A DNA stretch of 64,000 bases from contig JACYFD010000002.1 in the NCBI GenBank assembly GCA_014803435.1, positions 124,001 through 188,000 on the forward strand, written 5' to 3'. The stretch's first letter is position 1; each line of letters starts with the position of its first letter. The notes beneath the pieces are model-generated. The model was not told where the DNA came from. It saw only the letters and a program-made list of their open reading frames with translations, and did not search any database. Origin of the DNA: Cellulosimicrobium terreum. Lineage in GTDB: Bacteria; Actinomycetota; Actinomycetes; Actinomycetales; Cellulomonadaceae. Of this stretch, positions 44,626 through 53,736 are shown in pieces. The position numbers were made by a program, and so were the translations under genes.

Positions 44626-45177
44626 ATGGCGCTCGAGCGTGGTGACGCGGTGTTCGTCGTCCGTCCTGTCCTGGTCCTCGTGGTGCTCGCGGTGGTGTAC
44701 TCCGTGGTCCCGATCCGACCGGAGTTCTCGGTCCCGACGGCGGTCCTCCTCCTCGTCGCGAGCCTCGCCCTGTTCGTGCTGGTTCTCGTGCGGCAGGAGC
44801 GGCGGATCGTGCGGAGCCGGCGTCCGATGGCGGCCGCCGCGGAGGCCATCGTGCTCCTGGTGTCCCTGCTGGTCGTCGGCTTCTCGCTCGTGTACGTCGG
44901 GCTGTCGGCGAGCGACGCCGGGTCGTTCAACGAGGAGGTCGACAAGCTCGACGCCCTCTACTTCTCCGTGACGGTGCTGACCACGACGGGCTTCGGCGAC
45001 GTCGTCGCCGTCGACGAGGTGGCCCGGGGCGTCGTGACCGCCCACATGGTCGTGAACATCACGGTCGTGGCCCTCGGGGTGCGCCTCGTCGCCCGCTCCG
45101 CGCGGCACACCCTCGAAGAGCGGGAGGGCAGCCGGTCCTCCGACGGGTCGGACCCCGGCGGGTTCGAGGAGCCTTGA
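44626..45177 (+). CDS. Two-helix potassium channel family protein
   Basis: This 183-residue protein has two helices near the N-terminus, a third before the pore and then the ion-channel-2 module: DALYFSVTVLTTTGFGDVVA followed by a last helix (VTAHMVVNITVVALGVRLV). The selectivity filter reads TTGFGD, a common variant of TVGYGD. It likely forms a tetrameric K+ channel. There is no RCK domain; the C-terminal tail is short and polar. It is divergent from the flippase-like gene. Confidence 0.85.
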   Translation: MALERGDAVFVVRPVLVLVVLAVVYSVVPIRPEFSVPTAVLLLVASLALFVLVLVRQERRIVRSRRPMAAAAEAIVLLVSLLVVGFSLVYVGLSASDAGSFNEEVDKLDALYFSVTVLTTTGFGDVVAVDEVARGVVTAHMVVNITVVALGVRLVARSARHTLEEREGSRSSDGSDPGGFEEP

Positions 45178-45236
45178 CCACCGGCTCGAGACCGCGCAGG
45201 GTGCGTCGTAACGCGCGAGCAGGCGACGGTCGTTCC

Positions 45237-45242
45237 TAGGAT
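45237..45242 (+). promoter_or_regulatory. -10 box (TAGGAT) of the HdeD-like gene
   Basis: TAGGAT lies about 60 bases before the ATG at 45304. This transcript would have a leader with the ribosome site GGAGGT, and it argues against the upstream in-frame ATG at 45241, which overlaps the box. Confidence 0.5.
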
Positions 45243-45303
45243 GGGGACGGCGCGGTCGCCCCGCCGGGGCTGTCCGCGCCGAACCGGAGCACCGGAGGTG
45301 CGC

Positions 45304-46239
45304 ATGGCACGACGTACGGGCGCGACGAGCACGTCAGGACAGGCGTCGGACGGGTCCGGCACCTCGACCGTGCCGGACGAGGCCGCCCCGCAGGCGCGCA
45401 ACCCGTTCCGCCGCGTGTGGTGGCTGCCCGTGGTCCGCGGCGTCCTCCTCGTGGTGCTGGGTCTGCTGCTCATGATCGAGCCGCTCGGCGACCTGGACGT
45501 CATGCGTCTGGTCCTGGGTGCGTTCCTCGTCGTCGACGGCGTGCTGGCGGCGGTGCAGTGGTTCGCGCACCGCAAGCAGCTGAGCTCGGCGTGGTGGCTC
45601 GTGCAGGCGGCGGTCAACGTCGTGTTCGGCGTGGTGGTCGCGTTCTGGCCCGACGTCACGCCGACGGTGCTCTACTACCTGCTGGCCGTGTGGGTGCTGG
45701 TGCTGGGGATCGTCGCGATCGTGGGCGCCGCGGGGCTGGCGCGCAACCGCGACCTGGGGGCGGCGTGGATGCTGACCTCCGGGATCACGTCGGCCCTGTT
45801 CGGGCTGCTGCTCGTCACGCGTCCGCTCGACTCCTTCGACGTGCTGCGGCTCGTCGCGATCGTGTTCGCGCTCTACGCGTTCGTCGCGGGCGCGATCCAC
45901 GTCGTGTCCGGCTTCGCGGTGCGTGCCGCCGCGCGGGAGCTCGCGGACCTGCGGGCGCAGGCCGAGGCGGCCGGCGTCGTCGTGTCGGGAGGGTCCGTCC
46001 TCGGGGCGGCGGCCGCGCGGCCCGACGTCGTGCCCCCCACCGCCCGCCCGGCGCCCGCCCCGGCCGTGGTGGACCCGGAGCCCACCGGCGCGCCTGTGCA
46101 GGGTGGTACCCCCGCGCCCGACGTCGCCCCGGAGGTCGACCCGAGCGCGGACCCGGAGGCTGTCCACGAGGCCGCCCAGGAGGACACCCCGGCCTCCGGG
46201 GACGGCCCGGGGTCGACGGGCGTGCAGCCGCCTCGATAA
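45304..46239 (+). CDS. HdeD-family (DUF308) membrane protein with long C-terminal tail
   Basis: This 311-residue protein has six helices arranged as short repeated hairpins (PVVRGVLLVVLGLLLMIEPL, RLVLGAFLVVDGVLAAVQWF, WPDVTPTVLYYLLAVWVLVL), the DUF308/HdeD pattern. HdeD is linked to acid resistance in E. coli; the actinobacterial role is unknown. The last 90 residues are Pro/Ala/Glu-rich and disordered. GGAGGT stands four bases before the ATG. A related shorter protein is encoded at 63397. Confidence 0.85.
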   Translation: MARRTGATSTSGQASDGSGTSTVPDEAAPQARNPFRRVWWLPVVRGVLLVVLGLLLMIEPLGDLDVMRLVLGAFLVVDGVLAAVQWFAHRKQLSSAWWLVQAAVNVVFGVVVAFWPDVTPTVLYYLLAVWVLVLGIVAIVGAAGLARNRDLGAAWMLTSGITSALFGLLLVTRPLDSFDVLRLVAIVFALYAFVAGAIHVVSGFAVRAAARELADLRAQAEAAGVVVSGGSVLGAAAARPDVVPPTARPAPAPAVVDPEPTGAPVQGGTPAPDVAPEVDPSADPEAVHEAAQEDTPASGDGPGSTGVQPPR

Positions 46240-46254
46240 CCCGGCGGACCGTGA

Positions 46255-46289
46255 CGGGCGGGGCGGGACGGTACACCCCACTCCGCCCG
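46255..46289 (+). terminator. Possible terminator after the HdeD-like gene
   Basis: CGGGCGG (46255-46261) pairs with CCGCCCG (46283-46289) around a 21-base loop, 16 bases beyond the stop. Moderate support only. Confidence 0.4.
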
Positions 46290-46334
46290 CGCCTCGTCGT
46301 GTCTCACCTCACGGCCCCGCAGGTCTGTCCCAAC

Positions 46335-46423
46335 GTTACGACCCGGTAACAACGTGGACGGTTGCTCCCGTTTTCAACCGTTCCTGACCCATGCTCGACA
46401 CAACGGCGTGCTAGAAAGCACGC
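46335..46423. promoter_or_regulatory. Regulatory region of the peptide ABC operon with three inverted repeats
   Basis: This AT-richer stretch holds GTTAC/GTAAC (46335-46350), CGGTTG/CAACCG (46359-46380) and a perfect GCGTGCT/AGCACGC hairpin with loop AGAA (46406-46423). It lies 88 bases or more before dppA. One or more of these are probably operators; which bases form the -35 and -10 is not clear. Confidence 0.5.
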
Positions 46424-46511
46424 ACTCCGATGACCAACCGGGGTCCTGGTGCGTGCAGCGTCGCGCCACCGGTGTCTCGCACCCCGAGAGAACCGAGAAA
46501 GAGGTATGACG

Positions 46512-48152
46512 ATGACAGCGGTGTCCAAGAAGCGGCTCCTCGCCGCGGCCGCCGGCCTCACGGCCGTGACCCTCACCCTCACCGCGTGCGGCGGCGGCTC
46601 CGGCGACGACGGCGCCGACGGCGGGGGCGACTCCGGCGGCCCCCTCGTCGTGGGGACGACCGACAAGGTCACGACGCTCGACCCGGCCGGCTCGTACGAC
46701 AACGGGTCGTTCGCCGTGATGAACCAGGTCTTCCCGTTCCTCATGAACACGCCGTACGGCAGCCCCGACGTCGAGCCCGACATCGCGGAGTCCGCCGAGT
46801 TCACGGCCCCCACCGAGTACACCGTGACGCTCAAGCCCGGGCTGACGTTCGCCAACGGCAACGAGCTCACGTCGTCGGACGTGAAGTTCACCTTCGACCG
46901 CCAGGTCGCGATCGCGGACGACAACGGCCCCTCGTCGCTCCTGTTCAACCTCGAGAGCGTCGACGCGCCGGACGACACGACCGTCGTCTTCCACCTCAAG
47001 AGCGAGAACGACCAGACGTTCCCGCAGGTCCTGTCGAGCCCCGCCGGTCCGATCGTCGACGAGGACGTCTTCTCCGCCGACGCGCTCACCGCCGACGACG
47101 CGATCGTCGACGGCGAGGCGTTCGCCGGCCAGTACTCGATCACGAGCTACGACCTCAACAACCTCGTCTCCTTCGAGGCGTTCGACGGCTACCAGGGCCT
47201 GCTCGGCCCGGCCAAGACGGAGAAGGTCGCGACGAAGTACTTCGCGGACGCCTCCAACATGAAGCTCGAGATCCAGGAGGGCAAGATCGACGTCGCGTGG
47301 CGCAGCCTGTCCGCGACGGACATCGAGGACCTGCGTGGCGACGACTCCGTCCAGGTGCTCGACGGCCCCGGCGGCGAGATCCGGTACATCACGTTCAACT
47401 TCGACACCCAGCCCTTCGGTGCCAAGACCGACGACGCGGACCCGGCGAAGGCGCTCGCCGTCCGACAGGCCGCCGCGGACCTCATCGACCGCGACGAGCT
47501 GTCCGAGCAGGTCTACAAGGGCACGTACACCCCGCTGTACTCCTACGTGCCCGCGGGCCTGACCGGCGCGATCGAGCCGCTGAAGGAGATGTACGGCGAC
47601 GGCGCGGGCGCACCCGACGCCGCCGGCGCGGCGACGGTCCTCGAGGACGCGGGCGTCGAGACGCCCGTGACCCTGAACCTGCAGTACTCGAACGACCACT
47701 ACGGTCCGTCGTCGGCCGACGAGTACGCGCTCATCAAGGACCAGCTCGAGAAGGACGGCCTGTTCACGGTCAACCTGCAGACCACCGAGTGGGTCACCTA
47801 CTCGAAGGAGCGCACGACCGACGTCTACCCGGCCTACCAGCTCGGCTGGTTCCCGGACTACTCCGACGCGGACAACTACCTGACGCCGTTCTTCCTCAAG
47901 GAGAACTTCCTCGTCAACCACTACGACAACCCCGAGGTCAACGACCTCATCCTCCAGCAGGCCGTGACGGTCGACCCCGACGAGCGCGCCGGGGTCATCG
48001 AGGACATCCAGACGCAGGTCGCGGAGGACCTCTCGACGCTGCCGTACCTCCAGGGTGCGCAGGTCGCGGTCGTCGGTGCCGACGTCGAAGGGGCGCAGGA
48101 CACGCTCGACCCGTCGTTCAAGTTCCGGTACGCAGCGCTCTCCAAGGGCTGA
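46512..48152 (+). CDS. dppA: Peptide ABC transporter substrate-binding lipoprotein
   Basis: This 546-residue protein has a signal and lipobox LTLTACGGG, then a family-5 solute-binding domain (TDKVTTLDPAGSYDNGSFAV, AEFTAPTEYTVTLKPGLTFA, SSDVKFTFDRQVAIADD, GWFPDYSDADNYLTPFF). It captures peptides outside the membrane for the permease encoded next. ATG 46512 has AGAGG seven bases upstream; the in-frame ATG at 46506 is too close to that site. It is followed by a stable hairpin that may let dppA be expressed above the rest. Confidence 0.95.
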   Translation: MTAVSKKRLLAAAAGLTAVTLTLTACGGGSGDDGADGGGDSGGPLVVGTTDKVTTLDPAGSYDNGSFAVMNQVFPFLMNTPYGSPDVEPDIAESAEFTAPTEYTVTLKPGLTFANGNELTSSDVKFTFDRQVAIADDNGPSSLLFNLESVDAPDDTTVVFHLKSENDQTFPQVLSSPAGPIVDEDVFSADALTADDAIVDGEAFAGQYSITSYDLNNLVSFEAFDGYQGLLGPAKTEKVATKYFADASNMKLEIQEGKIDVAWRSLSATDIEDLRGDDSVQVLDGPGGEIRYITFNFDTQPFGAKTDDADPAKALAVRQAAADLIDRDELSEQVYKGTYTPLYSYVPAGLTGAIEPLKEMYGDGAGAPDAAGAATVLEDAGVETPVTLNLQYSNDHYGPSSADEYALIKDQLEKDGLFTVNLQTTEWVTYSKERTTDVYPAYQLGWFPDYSDADNYLTPFFLKENFLVNHYDNPEVNDLILQQAVTVDPDERAGVIEDIQTQVAEDLSTLPYLQGAQVAVVGADVEGAQDTLDPSFKFRYAALSKG

Positions 48153-48158
48153 CCGACC

Positions 48159-48203
48159 CGCCCGGTCCTCTCCCCGCCCGCGTGGCGGCGAGAGGGCCGG
48201 GCG
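48159..48203 (+). terminator. Intra-operon hairpin between dppA and dppB
   Basis: CGCCCGGTCCTCTC (48159-48172) pairs with GAGAGGGCCGGGCG (48190-48203), 14 bp with one G-U type pair. Hairpins at this place usually protect the abundant binding-protein message and partly stop transcription. Confidence 0.7.
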
Positions 48204-48254
48204 CCCCCGCGTCCGTGGCGCACAGCGCCCCGGACCCCCGAACGAAGAGACGAC

Positions 48255-49355
48255 ATGACCACCACCACCTCGGACCGACAGGTCGGCGAGGACCCGGCGG
48301 CGCCGCGCACCGCCGCCCGGCGCCGGACCGGCGGGGGCGGGCTCGGGAGCTACATCCTCGTCCGCGCCCTGCTCATCATCCCGACCGTCTTCATCCTCGT
48401 GACCACCGTGTTCGTGGTCATGCGCTCCACGGGCGACCCGATCACCGCGGCACTCGGCGGGCGGCTCACCCCGGACCAGCTCGCCGAGCGCATCCACGAG
48501 GCCGGCTACGACCGGCCGATCATCGTCCAGTACCTCGAGTACATCGGCGGGCTGCTCCGCGGCGACTTCGGCACGACCATCAGCGACAACCGACCGGTGA
48601 CCGAGGTCCTCGCGACCTACGGCGCGGCGACCCTCGAGCTCGCGTCCTACGCCCTGCTCGTCGCGTTCGTCGTCGGCATCCCGCTCGGCATGCTCGCGGG
48701 CTACTTCCGCGACCGCCTGCCCGACGCCGGGCTCCGCATCGGGGCGATCCTCGCCTACGCGACCCCCGTCTTCTTCGCCGGGCTGCTGCTCAAGCTCGTC
48801 TTCTCCGTGTGGCTCGGCTGGCTGCCCGTCTCCGGGCGGGCGTCGACGACCGCGGAGCTCGAGATGCAGTTCCTCGACGACCCGTCGGGGTTCTACCTGG
48901 TCGACGCCTTCCGCACCGGCAACCCCGCCGTGGTCGGAGACGTGCTGGAGCACGCCGTCCTGCCGGCGCTCGCGCTCGGGATGCTGACCGCGGGCGTGTT
49001 CCTGCGCCTCGTCCGGACGAACGTCATCGGCACGCTGTCGACGGACTACGTCGTCGCCGCCCGCTCGCGCGGCGTGCGCGAGTCCCGCCTCGTGCGGTCG
49101 CACGCGTGGCGTCCCGCGCTCATCCCGATCATCACCGTGATCGGGCTGCAGGTCGCGCTGCTCCTCTCGGGCGCCGTGCTGACCGAGACCACGTTCGAGT
49201 GGAAGGGGCTCGGCTTCCAGCTCGCCGAGTACCTGCAGGCGCGCGACTTCGTCGCCGTGCAGGGGATCGTCGTGCTCCTGGCGGTCGTGGTCGCGCTGAC
49301 GAACTTCCTCGTCGACGTGATCGCCGCGCTCATCGACCCGAGGGTGAGGTACTGA
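48255..49355 (+). CDS. dppB: Peptide ABC transporter permease (DppB-type)
   Basis: This 366-residue protein has a cytosolic 30-residue start and six helices. The N-terminal motif is typical of DppB (YILVRALLIIPTVFILVTTV), and the EAA loop is NVIGTLSTDYVVAARSRGVR. An external segment of about 40 residues (STTAELEMQFLDDPSGF) lies between helices 3 and 4. It pairs with DppC to form the channel. Confidence 0.95.
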   Translation: MTTTTSDRQVGEDPAAPRTAARRRTGGGGLGSYILVRALLIIPTVFILVTTVFVVMRSTGDPITAALGGRLTPDQLAERIHEAGYDRPIIVQYLEYIGGLLRGDFGTTISDNRPVTEVLATYGAATLELASYALLVAFVVGIPLGMLAGYFRDRLPDAGLRIGAILAYATPVFFAGLLLKLVFSVWLGWLPVSGRASTTAELEMQFLDDPSGFYLVDAFRTGNPAVVGDVLEHAVLPALALGMLTAGVFLRLVRTNVIGTLSTDYVVAARSRGVRESRLVRSHAWRPALIPIITVIGLQVALLLSGAVLTETTFEWKGLGFQLAEYLQARDFVAVQGIVVLLAVVVALTNFLVDVIAALIDPRVRY

Positions 49356-49356
49356 C

Positions 49357-50547
49357 ATGGTCGCCGAGACCAGCACGCCCCCGGGCGGACCGCTCGCGGC
49401 CGCCCCGGTCCGAGGCAGCCGCTGGGCGCGCCTGCCCGTCGTCCACCAGCTCCGTCAGAGCGTCGGCCTGCAGCGCGGCATGCTCGTCGGCGGGCTCGTC
49501 ATCACGGCTCTGTTCGTCCTGACCGCCGCGCTCGCGCCGTGGCTCGCGCCCTACGGCTACAGCCAGCTGCGCACGGGCGACACGGCGTTCGGCTCCCAGC
49601 AGCCGCCGTCGGCGGAGCACCTGCTCGGCACGACCGTCGGCGGCTACGACGTCCTGTCGCGTGTCATCTGGGGCACCCAGACCGCGCTCCTGGTGATCGT
49701 CGTCGCTATCGCCGCGTCGATCGTCCTCGGCGTGCTGCTCGGCCTCGTGTCCGGGTACTTCGGCGGGTGGCTCGACCGCGTGCTGGTCGTGCTCGCCGAC
49801 GCGATCTACGCGTTCCCGTCCCTGCTCCTCGCGATCCTCATGGCGATCGTCATCTCCGGCGGCCAGTCGAGCATGTGGGGCGGCATCCTCGCTGCCGCGC
49901 TGTCGATCACCGTGGTGTTCGTCCCGCAGTACTTCCGTGTCACGCGCGCGGAGGTCGTACGGATCAAGGGCGAGGCGTTCGTCGACTCGGCGCGCGTGCT
50001 CGGCACGCCGCACCGCCGCATCATGTTCCGCCACGTGCTGCGCAACTCCACGCGCACGCTGCCGCTCATCGTCACGCTCAACGCGTCCGAGGCGATCCTC
50101 ACCCTCGCCGGCCTCGGATTCCTCGGGTTCGGCATCGAGCCGACGGCCGCGGCCGAGTGGGGCTACGACCTCAACAAGGCCGTGTCTGACGTGACGAGCG
50201 GCATCTGGTGGACGGCGCTCTTCCCCGGTCTCGCGATCGTGCTCGTGGTGCTCGGCATCACGCTCGTCGGCGAGAGCCTCAACGACCTCGCTGACCCGCG
50301 CCTGCGCTCGCGCCGGGCGGCCGCCGAGGTGTCGGGCGTGGTCGCGGAGACGTCGGTCGTGCCGGGCGGCACGCTGACCGCGGGGCCGGGCGGCGTCGAG
50401 GGGCTCGAGGGCTTCAGCGCGCGCTCGGACGAGCTCGCCGACTCCCTGCGGGGCGGACCGGGCAGCGGGTGGATCCCGGACGACCCGGAGACCGGACCGG
50501 ACATCCCGGAGGACTTCCCAGAGGACGAGACGGAGGACCGGCGATGA
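49357..50547 (+). CDS. dppC: Peptide ABC transporter permease (DppC-type)
   Basis: This 396-residue protein has a DppC/OppC plan: N-terminal helix, the external EHLLGTTVGGYDVLSRVIWG region, five further helices and the EAA loop EVVRIKGEAFVDSARVLGTP. The final 80 residues are an acidic, Gly/Pro-rich cytosolic tail not found in classic DppC. It starts one base after the dppB stop. Its own stop overlaps the ATPase start. Confidence 0.95.
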   Translation: MVAETSTPPGGPLAAAPVRGSRWARLPVVHQLRQSVGLQRGMLVGGLVITALFVLTAALAPWLAPYGYSQLRTGDTAFGSQQPPSAEHLLGTTVGGYDVLSRVIWGTQTALLVIVVAIAASIVLGVLLGLVSGYFGGWLDRVLVVLADAIYAFPSLLLAILMAIVISGGQSSMWGGILAAALSITVVFVPQYFRVTRAEVVRIKGEAFVDSARVLGTPHRRIMFRHVLRNSTRTLPLIVTLNASEAILTLAGLGFLGFGIEPTAAAEWGYDLNKAVSDVTSGIWWTALFPGLAIVLVVLGITLVGESLNDLADPRLRSRRAAAEVSGVVAETSVVPGGTLTAGPGGVEGLEGFSARSDELADSLRGGPGSGWIPDDPETGPDIPEDFPEDETEDRR

Positions 50548-52274
50548 CCGCGGTGACGAACGAGACGACCGGGACCGACGACGCGCGGACCCGTCCGGTG
50601 GTGACCATCCGTGACCTCGCGGTGTCGTTCGCGACCGACGCGGGCTCGGTGCGCGCGGTCGACGGCGTCGACCTCGAGGTCGCCCCCGGAGAGGTCCTCG
50701 CCGTCGTCGGCGAGTCCGGCTCCGGGAAGACCGTGACGGCCAAGACCATCCTGGGGCTGCTCCCGACCACCGCGACCACGCGCGGCGCCGTCGTGCTCTC
50801 GAACAAGGCGGGGACGGACGAGCACGACGTCGTCGCGCTCGACCCCGCGCGCCTGCGGAAGGTGCGCGGCACGGACGTCGCGATGGTGTTCCAGGAGCCG
50901 TCGGCCGCGCTCAACCCCGTGTACACGGTGGGGTGGCAGATCGCCGAGGGCATCCGGGCGCACGGGAAGGTGTCGCGGCGCGAGGCGCGTCGTCGGGCGG
51001 TCGACGTGCTGGGGCGCGTCGGGATCCCGGACCCGGGCACCCGGGTCGACCACTACCCGCACCAGTTCTCGGGCGGGCAGAAGCAGCGCATCATCATCGC
51101 GATGGCGCTCGTCCTCGACCCGGGGCTGATCGTCGCCGACGAGCCCACGACGGCGCTCGACGTGACCGTGCAGGCCGAGATCCTCGACCTCCTGCGTCGG
51201 TGCCGCGACGAGTTCGGCACCGCGATCGTGCTCATCACGCACAACATGGGCGTCGTCGCGGACCTCGCGGACCGGGTCGCGGTGATGTACCAGGGCAAGG
51301 TCGTCGAGCAGGCTCCCGCCCGCGATCTGTTCTCCGCGCCGCGCCACCCCTACACGAAGTCTCTGCTCGACTCCGTCCCGCGCGTCGGGGAGGGCACGGC
51401 GCGGGCCCGCGACCGCGCCGCCGCGCGCGACGCCGGCTGGGAGACCGCGGAGCCGGTGGTCGAGGCGACCGCCGTCACGGTCACGTACCCCGGGCGGTTC
51501 CGCAGCCCCGGGTTCACCGCCGTCGATGGGGTGTCCCTCACCGTCCGTCCGGGCGAGGTGCTCGGGCTCGTGGGCGAGTCGGGGTCCGGCAAGACGACGT
51601 TCGCTCGCGCCGTCGCGGGGCTCACCCCGGTCACGTCGGGGTCGTTGCGCGTGCTCGGCGTCGAGATGAACGGCGTGCGCCAGCGTGACCTGCGGCCCGT
51701 TCGACCCCGCGTCGGGTTCGTGTTCCAGGACCCGGCGACGAGCTTCAACCCGCTCCTGACGATCGCCGCCTGCGTGGCCGAGCCGCTCGTCGTGCACGGG
51801 CGTGCCTCGTCGCCCGAGGCGGCGCGGTCCCGCGTCGACGAGCTCCTCGAGGCGGTGCAGCTCCCACGCTCGTACGGCGACCGGTTCCCGCACGAGCTGT
51901 CCGGGGGGCAGCGTCAGCGCGCGTCGCTCGCCCGGGCGCTCGCGCTCGACCCCGAGCTGCTCGTCGCGGACGAGCCGACGTCGGCGCTCGACGTGTCGGT
52001 CCAGGCACGCGTGCTCGAGCTGTTCGCGGAGCTGCAGCGCGAGCTGGGCTTCGCGAGCCTCTTCGTGTCCCACGACCTCGCGGTCGTCGACCTGCTGTCC
52101 GACCGCATCGCGGTCCTCTACCAGGGACAGCTCGTCGAGGAGGGCACGGGTGCCGATGTGCTCGGAGCCCCGCGCGAGGAGTACACGAAGCGCCTCCTGG
52201 CGTCGCTGCCGGTGCCGGACCCGGTCGAGCAGGCCGAGCGCCGGGAGGCGCTGCGCGAGCTGCGGGGCGCCTGA
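50544..52274 (+). CDS. dppD: Fused peptide ABC transporter ATPase (DppD-DppF)
   Basis: This 576-residue protein has two complete ABC domains. The first has VVGESGSGKTVTAKTILGLL, QFSGGQKQRIIIAMAL and LIVADEPTTALDVT; the second has LVGESGSGKTTFARAVAGL, ELSGGQRQRASLARALALD and LLVADEPTSALDVS. Each ends with the YTKSLLD or YTKRLLA oligopeptide-type tail. A single gene thus provides both ATPases that drive peptide import, a common actinobacterial fusion. Confidence 0.95.
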   Translation: MTAVTNETTGTDDARTRPVVTIRDLAVSFATDAGSVRAVDGVDLEVAPGEVLAVVGESGSGKTVTAKTILGLLPTTATTRGAVVLSNKAGTDEHDVVALDPARLRKVRGTDVAMVFQEPSAALNPVYTVGWQIAEGIRAHGKVSRREARRRAVDVLGRVGIPDPGTRVDHYPHQFSGGQKQRIIIAMALVLDPGLIVADEPTTALDVTVQAEILDLLRRCRDEFGTAIVLITHNMGVVADLADRVAVMYQGKVVEQAPARDLFSAPRHPYTKSLLDSVPRVGEGTARARDRAAARDAGWETAEPVVEATAVTVTYPGRFRSPGFTAVDGVSLTVRPGEVLGLVGESGSGKTTFARAVAGLTPVTSGSLRVLGVEMNGVRQRDLRPVRPRVGFVFQDPATSFNPLLTIAACVAEPLVVHGRASSPEAARSRVDELLEAVQLPRSYGDRFPHELSGGQRQRASLARALALDPELLVADEPTSALDVSVQARVLELFAELQRELGFASLFVSHDLAVVDLLSDRIAVLYQGQLVEEGTGADVLGAPREEYTKRLLASLPVPDPVEQAERREALRELRGA

Positions 52275-52353
52275 CGAGCGGGGGTCGTGAAGATCCTGGT
52301 CAGAAGTGCTGCGCCACCGCGCGGTGCGCGGTCGGCAGGGGGACAGTCTCCGT

Positions 52354-52935
52354 GTGACCTCCGTACGTGACGAGACCACCACCGACGACCGTTCCTCACG
52401 CGTCTCGCGCGCCGTGGCGGGCGTCGTGGTGGGGTTCGTCGGTCTCGCGCTGGTGGCGCTCGTCGTGGTGGTCGTCGGCTACCACGCCCTGGTCAGCGGG
52501 TGGGCGAGGCAGCACGACACCCCGGCCCCGGTCGAGGTCGCCGGGTCCACGGAGGCCACGAACGCCGTCGGGCCCGGAGAGGGGCTGGACGCGTCGAACG
52601 AGGCCTACCGCCAGCGGATGGGGTCCGCCGAGGGCGACGCGCAGGCGGCGCTCGCGCTGCCGGACGTGCAGGCCGCCCTGGACCCGCTCGCCACGGGCGG
52701 GCCGGTCGACCGCGACGACGCCTACGCCGCCCTGGCCGCCGCGGGGTTCACCTCCGTGCAGGTCACGCCGGAGACGTCGGCTCTCGGCGGCGAGCCGCAG
52801 GTGGGGGACTCGTTCGGCATCGGCGTGAGCGTGCCCGGCGGCTGCGTGTTCGGCGAGGTCGCGCCCGACGCGGTCACGCTCGAGGCGGGCGGCCCGATCG
52901 CCGACGGCGGCTGCCTGGCCATGCCGGGCCACTGA
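52354..52935 (+). CDS. Membrane-anchored hypothetical protein
   Basis: This 193-residue protein has a short cytosolic start, one transmembrane helix (VAGVVVGFVGLALVALVVVV) and a 140-residue external domain with a PVDRDDAYAALAAAGFTSVQ helix and two cysteines (GGCVFGEV, DGGCLAMPGH) that could form a disulfide. No family is recognised. It follows the ABC operon by 79 bases on the same strand. GTG 52354 has GGGGA about nine bases upstream. Confidence 0.7.
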   Translation: MTSVRDETTTDDRSSRVSRAVAGVVVGFVGLALVALVVVVVGYHALVSGWARQHDTPAPVEVAGSTEATNAVGPGEGLDASNEAYRQRMGSAEGDAQAALALPDVQAALDPLATGGPVDRDDAYAALAAAGFTSVQVTPETSALGGEPQVGDSFGIGVSVPGGCVFGEVAPDAVTLEAGGPIADGGCLAMPGH

Positions 52936-52938
52936 CCG

Positions 52939-53715
52939 TCACGCGAGGCCGAGCGACTGCTTCCAGGCGAGCGGCAGTACCGCGTAGCCGACGAACGCCA
53001 CGACGTCGAGCAGGGTGTGGGCGATCACGAGCGGCATGACGCGGTGGCGGCCCCAGCGGCTCGTGTACCACCACGAGAAGACCACTCCCATGACGACGTT
53101 GCCGAAGAACGGCCCGATGCCCTGGTACAGGTGGTACGACCCGCGCAGCAGCGAGCTCGCGACCACGAACTTCACGCGCCCCCAGCCGAGGTCGTGCGTG
53201 CGCTCGTACAGGTAGCCGACGGCGATGACCTCCTCCAGGAGGCCGTTCTGCAGCGCGGCCAGGACCAGCACGGGCACGGTCCACCAGGCGGCGTTGAGCG
53301 CTGCGGCCTGGATCTCGACCGTGATGCCCACGGCGCGCCCGAGGAGGTAGAACGCCAGCCCGGGGATGCCGATGGCGGCAGCGAGCGCGAACCCCCAGCC
53401 GACGTCGCGCAGGGGCCGCGCGCCGTCGAGCCCGATGGCCCGGACCGCCGACCGGCCGCGCGTGCTGAGCAGGTAGAGCGCGAGCGCGACGGGCAGCACG
53501 GCGAAGACGATCCCCACGACCTGGTATGTGAGATCGAGGTACGGGCGGGAGGACTGGCTCACGTTGAGGCTCGTGGACTGTTCCCCCAGCGGGGTGCCCG
53601 CGGTGAGCCGCGCGACGATCGCGATGATCGCGTAGACGGCGGACTTGCCGAGGCTCAGGCCGAGGACGATCCAGATCTCCGCACCGATGCGGCGTCGGCT
53701 CTCGGTCGTTGTCAC
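52939..53715 (-). CDS. CPBP-family intramembrane protease-like protein
   Basis: This 258-residue protein has about eight helices. CPBP motifs appear in order: LLEEVIAVGYLYER (the two Glu are present; the Arg expected three residues later is absent, as in part of the family), SSLLRGSYHLYQG (motif 2, His) and IAHTLLDVVAFVGY (motif 3). Members cleave or bind membrane peptides. The GTG start at 53715 is fixed by a TATAAC box six bases upstream; a longer frame to 53745 would run through that box. Confidence 0.85.
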   Translation of the reverse strand: MTTTESRRRIGAEIWIVLGLSLGKSAVYAIIAIVARLTAGTPLGEQSTSLNVSQSSRPYLDLTYQVVGIVFAVLPVALALYLLSTRGRSAVRAIGLDGARPLRDVGWGFALAAAIGIPGLAFYLLGRAVGITVEIQAAALNAAWWTVPVLVLAALQNGLLEEVIAVGYLYERTHDLGWGRVKFVVASSLLRGSYHLYQGIGPFFGNVVMGVVFSWWYTSRWGRHRVMPLVIAHTLLDVVAFVGYAVLPLAWKQSLGLA

Positions 53716-53721
53716 CGTCCG

Positions 53722-53727
53722 GTTATA
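53722..53727 (-). promoter_or_regulatory. -10 box (TATAAC) of the CPBP gene
   Basis: On the minus strand TATAAC is followed by six bases and then the GTG at 53715. It gives leaderless expression just downstream of a palindromic element. Confidence 0.55.
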
Positions 53728-53736
53728 GCACCCGCT

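Noticed and set aside
42632-44971. A 779-residue plus-strand ORF opposite the flippase-like gene
   Set aside because: Arg/Asp/Gly-rich shadow; it also runs through the real K+ channel gene in another frame.
45241-45303. Upstream in-frame ATG for the HdeD-like gene
   Set aside because: It overlaps a TAGGAT -10 box, and the ATG at 45304 has a good ribosome site.
46374-49376. A 1000-residue minus-strand ORF opposite the peptide ABC genes
   Set aside because: It spans three recognisable ABC transporter genes on the plus strand and has no motif.
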